This document shows, piece by piece, positions 9,427-19,800 of a DNA stretch of 64,000 nucleotides. The position numbers and the translations under genes are program-made. Where the stretch lies: positions 806,001-870,000 of the forward strand of contig NZ_CP039121.1 in NCBI RefSeq assembly GCF_014131735.1, read 5' to 3'. This DNA comes from Lactiplantibacillus plantarum. GTDB lineage: Bacteria > Bacillota > Bacilli > Lactobacillales > Lactobacillaceae. Position 1 is the first letter of the stretch; each line of letters opens with the position of its first letter. The notes beneath the pieces are model-generated. The model made no database searches and was not told the origin of the DNA. It worked only from the letters and a program-made list of their open reading frames with translations.

Positions 9427-10446
9427 TTACGCACTTGCTTGTTGACTAGCCTGTTCGGTCGCGTTCTGAGCATTTTGTTCAGTAGTGTGTTCAGTTGTGG
9501 CACTGGTTTGGCGGGTGGTTTCGGCTAAGTGAACCAGATGGGTCAGAAACGCGTGCGTTTTTGCTTGGTAATGGTACTTTTGGCCGAGCTTGACGAGGTA
9601 GCCATTGATATAGTCGACTTCAGTTGGCCGATTATGAGACATATCTTGATACATCGATGGGTAGTGGAGGGGATTAGCCACTTTGCTGACGTAGTTGACA
9701 GAGGCGAGCTCTTCCGCGCGGGTATTCAACATGGTGACACCATCACGCTCACAGACATCATAGGCTTCATCGATCAATTGACGACTCAGCTCATCAGCCC
9801 CTGGATAGGCCGCGAATTCGCCCATCGTAATTTCAAAGAGGGTACAGAGGGTGTTGACCACTGAGTTGAAGACGACTTTAGCCAGCAAGGTGCCGCGGAA
9901 GTTCGTTGTTAAATTAGGGTGGAATTGGCATTTATCTAATTCTGTCACGATTCGGTGGGTCATTTCGTCAGGGTGTTCCGTATAATTGGCGAGATTCATG
10001 GTGCCGGCGCCGCGAGCTCCAATGAAGTCGACATCACCAGGGCCGTTTAAGACCGTAGCGACTAGTGCGGTCCCAGCTAATAATTTTTCGGGTTTGAAGT
10101 AGTGTAATAATTTTTCAACGTGACCCATCCCATTCATGCAAGTGAGCACGTACTGGCGACCATTAAAAGCGTGGGCCGTCCGAGTCAAAAAATCAGCAAG
10201 TTGCATCTGTTTAGTAAATACGACCCACACGTCGGGATCATCGTGATAATCTTCGGGAGTTGAGACTTTGACGGGAACTAAGTGTCGATTCTGGTGATCG
10301 CGCGACACGTAGACGCCACCTTGACGATGAATTTGATCAACATTTGCTTGCCAAGTATCCACAAAATCAACTTGATTGCCTGCTTCTTGTAATAACACAC
10401 CGTAACGTAATCCCATGGCGCCTGCGCCGAGTACTGTAAAATGCAT
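9427..10446 (-). CDS. panE: PanE/ApbA-type 2-oxoacid (ketopantoate) reductase
   Basis: 339 residues from ATG at 10446; the ATG at 10458 abuts the ribosome site AAAGG and is unlikely. The N-terminal loop VLGAGAMGLRYG binds NADPH; LLAKVVFNSVVNTLCTL is the helix with the catalytic Lys typical of ketopantoate reductases. The last 30 residues are a Thr/Gln/Ala-rich tail (TTEHTTEQNAQNATEQ) foreign to the family. An Ile-specific T-box controls the gene, which points to branched-chain 2-oxoacids rather than pantothenate as the natural substrate. The Lactococcus lactis PanE is known to act as a D-hydroxyacid dehydrogenase on such acids. The role here is inferred. Confidence 0.85.
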   Translation of the reverse strand: MHFTVLGAGAMGLRYGVLLQEAGNQVDFVDTWQANVDQIHRQGGVYVSRDHQNRHLVPVKVSTPEDYHDDPDVWVVFTKQMQLADFLTRTAHAFNGRQYVLTCMNGMGHVEKLLHYFKPEKLLAGTALVATVLNGPGDVDFIGARGAGTMNLANYTEHPDEMTHRIVTELDKCQFHPNLTTNFRGTLLAKVVFNSVVNTLCTLFEITMGEFAAYPGADELSRQLIDEAYDVCERDGVTMLNTRAEELASVNYVSKVANPLHYPSMYQDMSHNRPTEVDYINGYLVKLGQKYHYQAKTHAFLTHLVHLAETTRQTSATTEHTTEQNAQNATEQASQQASA

Positions 10447-10489
10447 ATGTATGACCATCCTTTAAAATGATTTATTAATAAATGAAAAT

Positions 10490-10785
10490 AAAAACGTCCG
10501 ACAGACGAAGTCGTCTGCCGGACGCGAGCGCGGGTTACCACCGGTATTCATCAGCAATTTACATTACTGACCTTAAGCACATCATGAAAGATGTACTACA
10601 CGTTAGTGGGTGTTAACCAGTACGGGTTACTTGATTTCACCCATACAACTCACAGTCGATATTCGTGATACCGGATTAGGTCTGCTCACACCATCTCAGA
10701 CTCGCTAAGGCTAACGACCGGCAACTACTGAACTGTTCAATGCTTTTTATCATCATTTATTAATTGTTCTCTAATTTAGCGGCTA
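10490..10785 (-). promoter_or_regulatory. T-box riboswitch, Ile (ATC) specifier
   Basis: Read on the minus strand, this leader has a stem I with AGTA on the 5' side and GAA on the 3' side of the specifier loop. The codon ATC (10658-10660) follows GAA after one nucleotide and is closed by CAGT/ACTG pairing. The distal stem has AGCGA and a GGTGTGAG loop. The T-box sequence GGTGGTAACCCGCG is at 10529-10542, and a terminator hairpin with a T run is at 10490-10525. Uncharged tRNA-Ile should favour read-through into the PanE-like gene. Confidence 0.85.
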
Positions 10786-10988
10786 GACTGGTGAATGTCA
10801 AGTAGTGAGATTGAATTCTTTGGTATATAAAGCTGATGAGGGCAAATAATGCTCTAAATAGCTTCTAAACTTAAGATTGTTTAGCCTTACGTGGTGAAAA
10901 TGCGGTGGCTAGTTCGGTTTTGAAAGCGATTTCCATTATAGGAGGGAATAGCGTACAATTGGGAGTGTAAATAAGCCTTGTGCTAATT

Positions 10989-11153
10989 ATGATTGCTAAA
11001 AAAGGCGGCGGTGCGTCATCTTTTTAATTTAAGCCCATTCAAGTCCGGCCAACCGGCTTACTCATCAGTGCGGATACGCCAATTTGCGTATTTACTGACG
11101 ATGGCAGGATGGTACCGACTGATTGGCAAACCCAGCAAAAGCAGTCAAGCTGA
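10989..11153 (+). pseudogene. Possible remnant of a small gene, split by a stop
   Basis: A frame starting at ATG 10989 stops at 11025-11027 (TAA) and reopens in phase until TGA at 11151-11153. The second part reads KPIQVRPTGLLISADTP and then ICVFTDDGRMVPTDW, which looks protein-like rather than random. No ribosome site and no recognised family. It is the only coding-like trace in the gap 10786-11215, which otherwise shows nothing I can name. Confidence 0.25.
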
Positions 11154-11215
11154 ATGTCACAGATGATCAGTTAGCTAGCACAACATATAGGTAAATACGT
11201 AGGAGGAGTTCAACT

Positions 11216-12049
11216 ATGCCAAAATATTTAGTCTTTATGGACATTGACGGAACATTATTAACGGATCACCAATATGTCTCGGAGCGAACTCGAGCGACGA
11301 TTGAACGGTTTCAGAAGCAGGACGTGTTATTTTACATCGCTACGGGGCGCATGTACGAACTGGCGAAGATTGTTCGAGACAAAGTAAACGCTGACGTTCG
11401 TTTGGTGACGTCTAACGGGGCGGTGTTCGATGGTGCCCAGGGCCGTGAGCTAACCAAACTCGGGGGTGCTGCGGTTGAGCTTGCCTATCTGATTGCACGT
11501 CGTGATAACTTACCAATGATGTTGTTCACGCCAGACATGGCCTACTATACGGAACAAATCCCACGGTTCGTTGCTCGTAATGCGGCTAACTTTGATGCGG
11601 ATGAAGTCTCGATTGGCTATGAAGAAGTGAAGAGCTTTACGCAATTAGCCACGATTGAGGACCAGATTACGAACGGCGTCATTCTCAGTCGTGAAGACAT
11701 GTCACGGCTGGATTCTGCCCGCGAAAAGCTCACTAATAGTAAATTGTTGCGACTTTCATCATCGAACCCGAATAATATTGAGATGATTCCTCTGAATACG
11801 GATAAGGGGACGGCGGTCAAACAAATTCAACGTGAGCAACATGTCGATGCCGCCCACACGTTTGTCTTTGGGGATGGTTTGAATGACGTTGGGATGATGG
11901 CAGAAGCTGACTTATCGGTGGCAATGGGCAACGCCTTGCCACAAGTTAAGAAAGTTGCGAACTATGTAACTGATATGAATTATAATGATGGTTTGGCACT
12001 ATTCTTAGAAAAATACTTTGCGGCCCACCCATTATCAACGACTAAGTAA
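11216..12049 (+). CDS. Cof-type HAD-family phosphatase
   Basis: 277 residues. HAD motif I is MDIDGTLL with nucleophile D9 and acid/base D11, motif II is the T in IATGRM, and motif IV is FGDGLNDVGMM near 221-231. The large C2 cap between motifs II and III is the Cof/IIB type, which usually hydrolyses sugar phosphates, nucleotides or flavin phosphates. GGAGGAG precedes the ATG by 8 nt. Monocistronic with its own terminator; the substrate is unknown. Confidence 0.9.
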   Translation: MPKYLVFMDIDGTLLTDHQYVSERTRATIERFQKQDVLFYIATGRMYELAKIVRDKVNADVRLVTSNGAVFDGAQGRELTKLGGAAVELAYLIARRDNLPMMLFTPDMAYYTEQIPRFVARNAANFDADEVSIGYEEVKSFTQLATIEDQITNGVILSREDMSRLDSAREKLTNSKLLRLSSSNPNNIEMIPLNTDKGTAVKQIQREQHVDAAHTFVFGDGLNDVGMMAEADLSVAMGNALPQVKKVANYVTDMNYNDGLALFLEKYFAAHPLSTTK

Positions 12050-12098
12050 GGTCAGCTTACAAGCGTATCGGTGTATCGACGAGGACAATAAGGCCATT

Positions 12099-12134
12099 AA
12101 AAAAGCGATTCTCACGTGTGTGGGAATCGCTTTT
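12099..12134 (+). terminator. Terminator after the HAD gene
   Basis: AAAAGCGATTCTCACG and GTGGGAATCGCTTTT form the stem; T-rich 3' end. Confidence 0.8.
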
Positions 12135-12236
12135 GTGGTATTATTAAAATTTCGCTATGACTTAAGTGGTGGTAATTGACTTTTACGTCAAATTTGGCAC
12201 ACTTAGTATTGAAGTGTTTTTAGGAAGTGATAACTG

Positions 12237-12725
12237 TTGAAAATTGAAATCTTACCGACGACTACCACGGAAATTCCACTAGCAATTTTGTCGATGAGCA
12301 ATCTTGATAACCGTGAGTTGAATCCAGCAATTGAAAAACAATTAGCTGCACAAGGGCTTGCCGTTGCTCAGCCGCAGAATGCTTTGGCAGACTTGCTTCA
12401 AGTGATTCACGCGCGCCATCCAGTGCAGATCAATGCGTGGGATATGAATACGCTTGGCACTGAGCAGGTTCAGCTTCATTTAACGGCACAAGGGGCCAGT
12501 CTTTCAGCGGATGCTACCACCCCAATCAGGCCTAATTTGGATAGTAAAAGCAGTCGCATTTTAATTGTAGTTGGCGATCCAGATGCAAGTGAAGCTTCAG
12601 TGCATGCAACTGGTCAAGAATTACAACGCAAAATCAAAGCCTTTTTTGGTATTCAGGCGCGCTTGCAATTTCCGAGTTGTACCACGCAACCTGTTAGCAT
12701 CGAGACAACTAGGCCCGCTTCTTAG
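12237..12725 (+). CDS. Hypothetical protein, 162 residues
   Basis: I do not recognise a family. It starts at TTG 12237 with AGGAAG 9 nt upstream. The sequence is soluble, with a mixed alpha/beta character: MKIEILPTTT, an amphipathic helix (LNPAIEKQLAAQG), a strand ILIVVGDPD (about 106-114) and a helix (GQELQRKIKAFFGI). No signal peptide or membrane span. Its last 17 bases overlap the end of the converging phosphatase gene, so the two mRNAs share antisense 3' ends. Codon use looks like its neighbours. Probably real, function unknown. Confidence 0.65.
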   Translation: MKIEILPTTTTEIPLAILSMSNLDNRELNPAIEKQLAAQGLAVAQPQNALADLLQVIHARHPVQINAWDMNTLGTEQVQLHLTAQGASLSADATTPIRPNLDSKSSRILIVVGDPDASEASVHATGQELQRKIKAFFGIQARLQFPSCTTQPVSIETTRPAS

Positions 12726-13383
12726 GGGTGATATTAATGTCGATCAACTTGAATTGCCGATTTTGGTAGTCCACGCGACTAACACTTGTATTTTTCAGGA
12801 GTCGGGTGGGAAGCTCACGGGGGCTGATTTGGTATAGGAATGCACTGAGAACCAGCCCGTGAGAAACGATAAGAATATTCTTGTCATGCTGACTATCCTG
12901 AGATTCATACAAACAGATTCGTCGTAGCGCGCTACTGATTCGATCCGTGACACCGACCAAAGTCTCGGCGCCACGAGTCTGGTCGAGGGAGTTAAAGACC
13001 CATAGTAGGGTGGCGAAGCGTTCACGACTCAACATCAACTTAACAAACGTTCCAATGCCCAATTGTTTTTGGACTTGCTTGACGATCCACATGTTTCTGG
13101 TACCTTCAAGCCCACCGAAGTTAAATTCGCGTAAGCCGACGTCAATCGTCGGCTTTTTTATTTCAGGATGGAGTGCGGTGATAATGCGACTCGTTTGTTG
13201 TGCTCGGCCCAAGTCACTGACGTAAGCAGCGTCGAAATGAACATCTGCTAGCATGCGGGCTAACCGTTGAGCGGAGCGCACACCGGTATGTGTGAGTTCC
13301 GAATCATAGATGCCTTGTAAACGGCCGGCCGCGTTGAGCTTGGTTTGTCCATGACGGACTAAGTATAAGTGAATCGTAGCCAT
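12709..13383 (-). CDS. Histidine phosphatase / phosphoglycerate mutase family protein
   Basis: 224 residues from ATG 13383, with GGGAGGG 9 nt upstream; a longer frame to 13401 begins before that site. The RHGQT motif (phospho-histidine H11) and the second His in IVSHGLVLSAF (about 174) are the histidine-phosphatase signature. A Glu in LREFNFGGLEG (about 88) is in place. Most family members of this kind are broad phosphatases rather than glycolytic mutases. Cytosolic. The 3' end overlaps the converging hypothetical gene. Confidence 0.85.
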   Translation of the reverse strand: MATIHLYLVRHGQTKLNAAGRLQGIYDSELTHTGVRSAQRLARMLADVHFDAAYVSDLGRAQQTSRIITALHPEIKKPTIDVGLREFNFGGLEGTRNMWIVKQVQKQLGIGTFVKLMLSRERFATLLWVFNSLDQTRGAETLVGVTDRISSALRRICLYESQDSQHDKNILIVSHGLVLSAFLYQISPRELPTRLLKNTSVSRVDYQNRQFKLIDINITPKKRA

Positions 13384-13430
13384 CGCTAACCCTCCCATCA
13401 AATTAATTAATATAGTCCAATTGTAAAGCG

Positions 13431-13607
13431 TTACTCGTCATTCAACAAGTCTTTAATTGTTAATTGCCACTTTATTTTGTCGCTGATATCAAAAAGAGCT
13501 TGAGCAGCTAGCTTGTTTCGCGCCACGGTCGGTTTAATCGGCGGCGAAAGCGCATTTGAGACTGCGAGTGGATGGCTACTAGCCTCGAATAATTGCGCAT
13601 CTTCTGG
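13431..13607 (-). pseudogene. Remnant of a HAD-like phosphatase gene (C-terminal part)
   Basis: On the minus strand an open run of 58 codons without a start begins after a TGA at 13608-13610 and ends at TAA 13431-13433. It reads PEDAQLFEASSHPLAVSNAL and continues to KDLLNDE. That resembles the C-terminal motif of Cof-type HAD phosphatases (ND..MF..A..P.AV.NA...K). No promoter, start or motif I is present, so this is most likely decay of a lost paralogue. It fills most of the gap between the phosphatase and glycosyltransferase genes. Confidence 0.35.
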
Positions 13608-13642
13608 TCATCGTAGCCGATTATGCTAGGTATCAAAAAATC

Positions 13643-13686
13643 CCCTAAAGGGTGATAGCTATTTCAGCTACCGACCTTTAGGGGCG
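13643..13686 (-). terminator. Terminator after the glycosyltransferase
   Basis: On the minus strand CCCCTAAAGG and CCTTTAGGGG pair around an inner GTAGCTGAAATAGCTA hairpin, followed by a run of six T. Confidence 0.85.
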
Positions 13687-13703
13687 ATGGCAACGTAACG
13701 TTG

Positions 13704-14438
13704 CTACTGATTATTCCAATCTTCGTTCAAAACTTGCTTGTTTTCCTGCTTGAGAATCTTCATCATCTTACGACGAGCGGTGAAGAATGGAATTCCAATG
13801 TGAGCAAGGTTGCTTCGAAAACGCCAACGGTAATGGTAAGTCCGGTCCGGTACGTATTCGGAGGACTGTACGTAGTTAGCGTAACGAAAGGCAAACAACT
13901 GGTCTTCAAGAAAATCAATATCTTCGTTGAACTTGAGGTGGTGCGTGGTAATAATACTGCGAATGAATGCTTTATTCCACGAAAAACCGCCAACCGTGCC
14001 AAAGTTGATGTTGGCAATCAAGTCTTTTTGGTTGTATGTTTTGGCAGGACTCGGAACGGCTAAGTAACCGTAGTGACCGCATACAACGAGCTGGGTATCG
14101 GGTGCTGACCGGTAGGCGGCTAGGAAGGTTGCCAGAAAGTCTGGTTCGACCCAATCGTCGCCATCGACAAAGCAAAGGTACTTACCCTTAGCAGCAGCCA
14201 TACCGGAGTTACGAGCTGCGGAGACGCCCCGGTTATGGGCGTGAGTGATCACGTGGAACCGGTCGTCGCCTTTGATTAACGCGGCAATCTGTTCACCAGT
14301 GTCATCAGTCGAACAATCATCAACCACGAAGACTTCAAAGTCTGTCAAGGTTTGGCGTTGTAGACTAGTCAAGCAGCTATCTATAAATTTGTGCTGGTTG
14401 TAAGCTGGTACAACCACTGAAAAAAGGGGTGCTGACAC
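13704..14438 (-). CDS. Family 2 glycosyltransferase
   Basis: 244 residues from GTG 14438, with GGAGG 7 nt upstream. GT-A fold signature: FSVVVPAYNQ at the start, VVDDCSTDDT (about 39-48), NRGVSAARNSG (about 70-80) and the metal-binding DGDDW (about 91-95). Typical of enzymes adding a sugar to wall polysaccharide, teichoic acid or a glycoprotein on the cytosolic side of the membrane. At 244 residues it is short and lacks a C-terminal membrane anchor. No other glycan genes are adjacent, so the acceptor is unknown. Confidence 0.88.
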   Translation of the reverse strand: MSAPLFSVVVPAYNQHKFIDSCLTSLQRQTLTDFEVFVVDDCSTDDTGEQIAALIKGDDRFHVITHAHNRGVSAARNSGMAAAKGKYLCFVDGDDWVEPDFLATFLAAYRSAPDTQLVVCGHYGYLAVPSPAKTYNQKDLIANINFGTVGGFSWNKAFIRSIITTHHLKFNEDIDFLEDQLFAFRYANYVQSSEYVPDRTYHYRWRFRSNLAHIGIPFFTARRKMMKILKQENKQVLNEDWNNQ

Positions 14439-14530
14439 GCTAATTCCTCCATCGTAAATTTGGATACTGTTACTAGTATACCCATAAATTGTGATGAAAT
14501 TATAGTGAATCGTCTTTTTTTAGCCATAAA

Positions 14531-15238
14531 TTAATTATTTGCAAGATTTGTCGTATGAAAATACAATGCGAGGTCGGGATAAACAAAGATGGTGTGAGAA
14601 AAATCTAGTAAGCCATTATTCTTATAATAGTTACAAGAATCCAAGGCCAAGTGAGTTGCGCCCTGTGCCAAATTCATTAGTTCGGCCTCTTCCTTGTTAA
14701 GATTGGTGAGTGAAAGATAATCATCACTGTTAGCAATCCCGATGCCGTAAGCTTCGTTGATGAAGTCCCAAATTGACGTATTGACAGCTTCGGTCGATAG
14801 ATAGGGGACGACAGAGCGTAAGTAGTAGGCCTTTTCCAAACAATACAGTTGGTCGTGCCAGTAGCGGAGGCGAATGATACGATACAGTTCTTCGTCGACG
14901 GGAATGTTGAGTTTGCGGCTCAGGGCACTATCGCCGTGGATCGTATCAAAAGTCAGAATCTTCGAAGTTAAAGTCCGTGGGTGGACATGACTATTGAAGA
15001 GTGAGCGTGCTGACAGATTCACTACCGTTTTATGTTGAAGCTGAATATTAGTAATATAATAGCCACTGCCTTGAACCCGACGCAGGAGCCCCTGCTGGTA
15101 CACCAAGTCAATCGCTTTGCGAATGGTGTTGCGGCTAGCTTGGTAACGTTCCATTAATTGGGCTTCCGTGGGGAGTTTGACGGTAAAAATGCCGTCTTGA
15201 ATGGCGGCAACGAGTTTGGTTGCAATGTCACGATACAT
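14531..15238 (-). CDS. GntR/HutC-family regulator of the adjacent beta-glucoside genes
   Basis: 235 residues from ATG 15238; GTG 15247 abuts the ribosome site. The N-terminal winged helix (PTEAQLMERYQASRNTIRKA) is of GntR type and the C-terminal half is a UTRA ligand domain, as in regulators that sense phosphorylated sugars. It diverges from the EIIB gene. Dyads ATTTGT-4-ACAAAT and a half-copy lie between them, the second inside the EIIB promoter. It should repress the PTS genes and possibly itself, and be released by a phospho-beta-glucoside. Confidence 0.88.
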   Translation of the reverse strand: MYRDIATKLVAAIQDGIFTVKLPTEAQLMERYQASRNTIRKAIDLVYQQGLLRRVQGSGYYITNIQLQHKTVVNLSARSLFNSHVHPRTLTSKILTFDTIHGDSALSRKLNIPVDEELYRIIRLRYWHDQLYCLEKAYYLRSVVPYLSTEAVNTSIWDFINEAYGIGIANSDDYLSLTNLNKEEAELMNLAQGATHLALDSCNYYKNNGLLDFSHTIFVYPDLALYFHTTNLANN

Positions 15239-15277
15239 GGTGTTCACTTCTTTCGAATATTAAGTTGTTATTTAATA

Positions 15278-15293
15278 ATTTGTGGGTACAAAT
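15278..15293. promoter_or_regulatory. Probable GntR operator
   Basis: Dyad ATTTGTGGGTACAAAT (arms ATTTGT/ACAAAT). The reverse complement of its right part, ATTTGTACCC, recurs at 15333-15342 inside the promoter spacer of the EIIB gene. Confidence 0.6.
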
Positions 15294-15325
15294 CAAATAA
15301 ATTGCAGATATCTGATTAATAAGGC

Positions 15326-15354
15326 TTGTCAAATTTGTACCCATGACTTATAAT
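15326..15354 (+). promoter_or_regulatory. Promoter of the EIIB/EIIA genes
   Basis: TTGTCA (15326-15331), 17-bp spacer, TATAAT (15349-15354). The spacer contains the operator half-copy ATTTGTACCC, so a bound regulator would block polymerase. Confidence 0.8.
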
Positions 15355-15365
15355 TCTAATTGTAA

Positions 15366-15379
15366 TGAAAGCGGTTTAT
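15366..15379 (+). promoter_or_regulatory. cre-like site (CcpA)
   Basis: TGAAAGCGGTTTAT matches TGWAANCGNTNWCA at 12 of 14 positions and lies just downstream of the expected transcription start, a position that gives CcpA repression. Confidence 0.6.
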
Positions 15380-15432
15380 TAAAGCAACCGCTGTAACATA
15401 TAAATTTAAAACAATCTAGGAGCGTGTTTATT

Positions 15433-15750
15433 ATGGCTGAAAGAACAATTATGTTGGTATGTGCCGCTGGGATGTCAACGTCATTATTAGTCTCAAAGAT
15501 GCAAAAGGCTGCGGAAGCAGAAGGCATTGATGCAGATATTTTTGCAACCGCTGCCAGTGATGCTGATGCGAAGTTAGCTGAAAAGAATCCTGACATTTTA
15601 ATGCTTGGACCACAAGTTCGTTATATGTTAAGTGATTTCCAAAAGCGCGTTGATATTCCAGTTGAAGTTATCAACATGCAAGACTACGGCATGATGAACG
15701 GCGAAAAAGTTTTAAAGGAAGCCGAAGCATCAATTGCAAAAGCAAACTAA
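15433..15750 (+). CDS. PTS lactose/cellobiose-family EIIB component
   Basis: 105 residues from ATG 15433 (AGGAG 10 nt upstream; the GTG at 15424 is too close to it). The N-terminus carries the phosphorylation site C10 in LVCAAGMSTSLLVSKM. This is the cytosolic EIIB that passes phosphate from EIIA to the incoming sugar at EIIC. EIIA follows after 100 bp, but no EIIC gene is nearby, so this pair must work with a membrane subunit encoded elsewhere. The two phospho-beta-glucosidases downstream imply a beta-glucoside such as cellobiose. Confidence 0.92.
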   Translation: MAERTIMLVCAAGMSTSLLVSKMQKAAEAEGIDADIFATAASDADAKLAEKNPDILMLGPQVRYMLSDFQKRVDIPVEVINMQDYGMMNGEKVLKEAEASIAKAN

Positions 15751-15850
15751 TCATTAAATTGTAAGTGCTACCAGCCCACGGTAGATCAATCGCGGCCGGT
15801 GGCATTTTGATTGTGATGCACACGAATAAATGCTAAAAGGATGAGGGTAA

Positions 15851-16198
15851 ATGGCAGAAGAACAAACAAAAGAAGTTGAAGCAAGTCTCGAAACCATTAT
15901 GGGTTTGATCGTTAATGGTGGTAATGCAAAGAGTTCCGCTTTCGAAGCAATTAAAGCTGCTAAGGAAGGCGACTTTGAAACCGCTGATGCCAAGTTAAAG
16001 GAAGCAGATAACTTTCTAACCGAAGCACACAATTCACAAACCTCAATGTTAACGGCGGAAGCACAAGGGGAACATACCCACGTGTCATTGTTATTAGTAC
16101 ATTCACAAGATCACATCATGAATGCCATCACCTTCCGCGACTTAGCTGGTGAAGTTGTAGACGTTTATCGGCGTTTAGTTGCCGATGAGGCGAAGTAG
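15851..16198 (+). CDS. PTS lactose/cellobiose-family EIIA component
   Basis: 115 residues, all-helical, the usual size for the lactose-type EIIA trimer. The phosphorylated His is expected at H84 in LLVHSQDHIM. It takes phosphate from HPr and gives it to the EIIB encoded just upstream. AGGATGAGGG precedes the ATG. A terminator-like hairpin (16211-16254) lies before the hydrolase genes, so EIIB-EIIA may form a unit partly separate from them. Confidence 0.92.
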   Translation: MAEEQTKEVEASLETIMGLIVNGGNAKSSAFEAIKAAKEGDFETADAKLKEADNFLTEAHNSQTSMLTAEAQGEHTHVSLLLVHSQDHIMNAITFRDLAGEVVDVYRRLVADEAK

Positions 16199-16210
16199 TT
16201 AATTAATTTG

Positions 16211-16254
16211 AGCCTAGGCAAATACCTGCTGGTGTTGGTCTGGGCTTGTTTTTT
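16211..16254 (+). terminator. Probable terminator between EIIA and the phospho-beta-glucosidases
   Basis: AGCCTAG pairs with CTGGGCT, followed by TTGTTTTTT. A TATAAT at 16274-16279 shortly downstream could start a separate transcript, but its -35 (TTTTCA) is poor. Confidence 0.5.
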
Positions 16255-16388
16255 CATTCATGCCGTGGTCGCTTATAATGGCAGACAGCTTAACAACGGT
16301 GACGTGGCGGTTACACGCTTTTCGTTAGTTAAGGTAACAAAGACTGTAACTCAGGGATAGCCTGAGCAGCATTAATGGAGGGAATTAG

Positions 16389-17831
<1,443 letters not shown>

Positions 17832-17845
17832 TGAAAGGATGATAA

Positions 17846-19291
<1,446 letters not shown>

Positions 19292-19374
19292 GAAACTCGT
19301 TGTGCTAGAAGACTACTGAATGATTATGCAGTTCGAACGACGATTATTAGTCAATTAATAACCACTAATTGAAG

Positions 19375-19412
19375 ACGACGTTCAAAGTGAGTGAACTTTG
19401 AACGTCGTTTTT
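19375..19412 (+). terminator. Terminator of the phospho-beta-glucosidase pair
   Basis: ACGACGTTCAAAGT and ACTTTGAACGTCGT form a perfect 14-bp stem with a 6-nt loop and a T run. Confidence 0.9.
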
Positions 19413-19800
19413 CGATTGCCTTATTAGCTTGTTTGATTGGCTAATCAACAATTATTGTTAATCAGTGCCTAAAGATTGTTTCTAAGTATCAAATATGGTT
19501 AAATGATGGACGAAGGTGATGTCATATTATCTAACATGAGTTGTGATTAAAAATCGTTAGATTCAGAGAAAAGCCACTAACTTAGGTTCGGTTGAAAGGG
19601 TCGGGTTGGGGGAGGCTTGTTGGCTCAGTGCGTGTTATATCGACTTATCGGCATTTGTGCTGATCGTGGTGACGTTTCAGTATGTTACCTAGTCTCGGAA
19701 GGTCGGAATAGGCTGAACGCATGCAGACGGCCATCGAAAACTGATAATTTTAACTCACGATACGTAATATGATGCAATTAAATGAAAAGGACCTGAAAGT
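19413..19800. other. Intergenic gap, nothing recognised
   Basis: About 390 bp before dsdA. I find no convincing open frame, riboswitch motif, dyad or strong promoter. TAATAT near 19768 could be a -10 for dsdA, but no matching -35 is visible. Confidence 0.5.
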
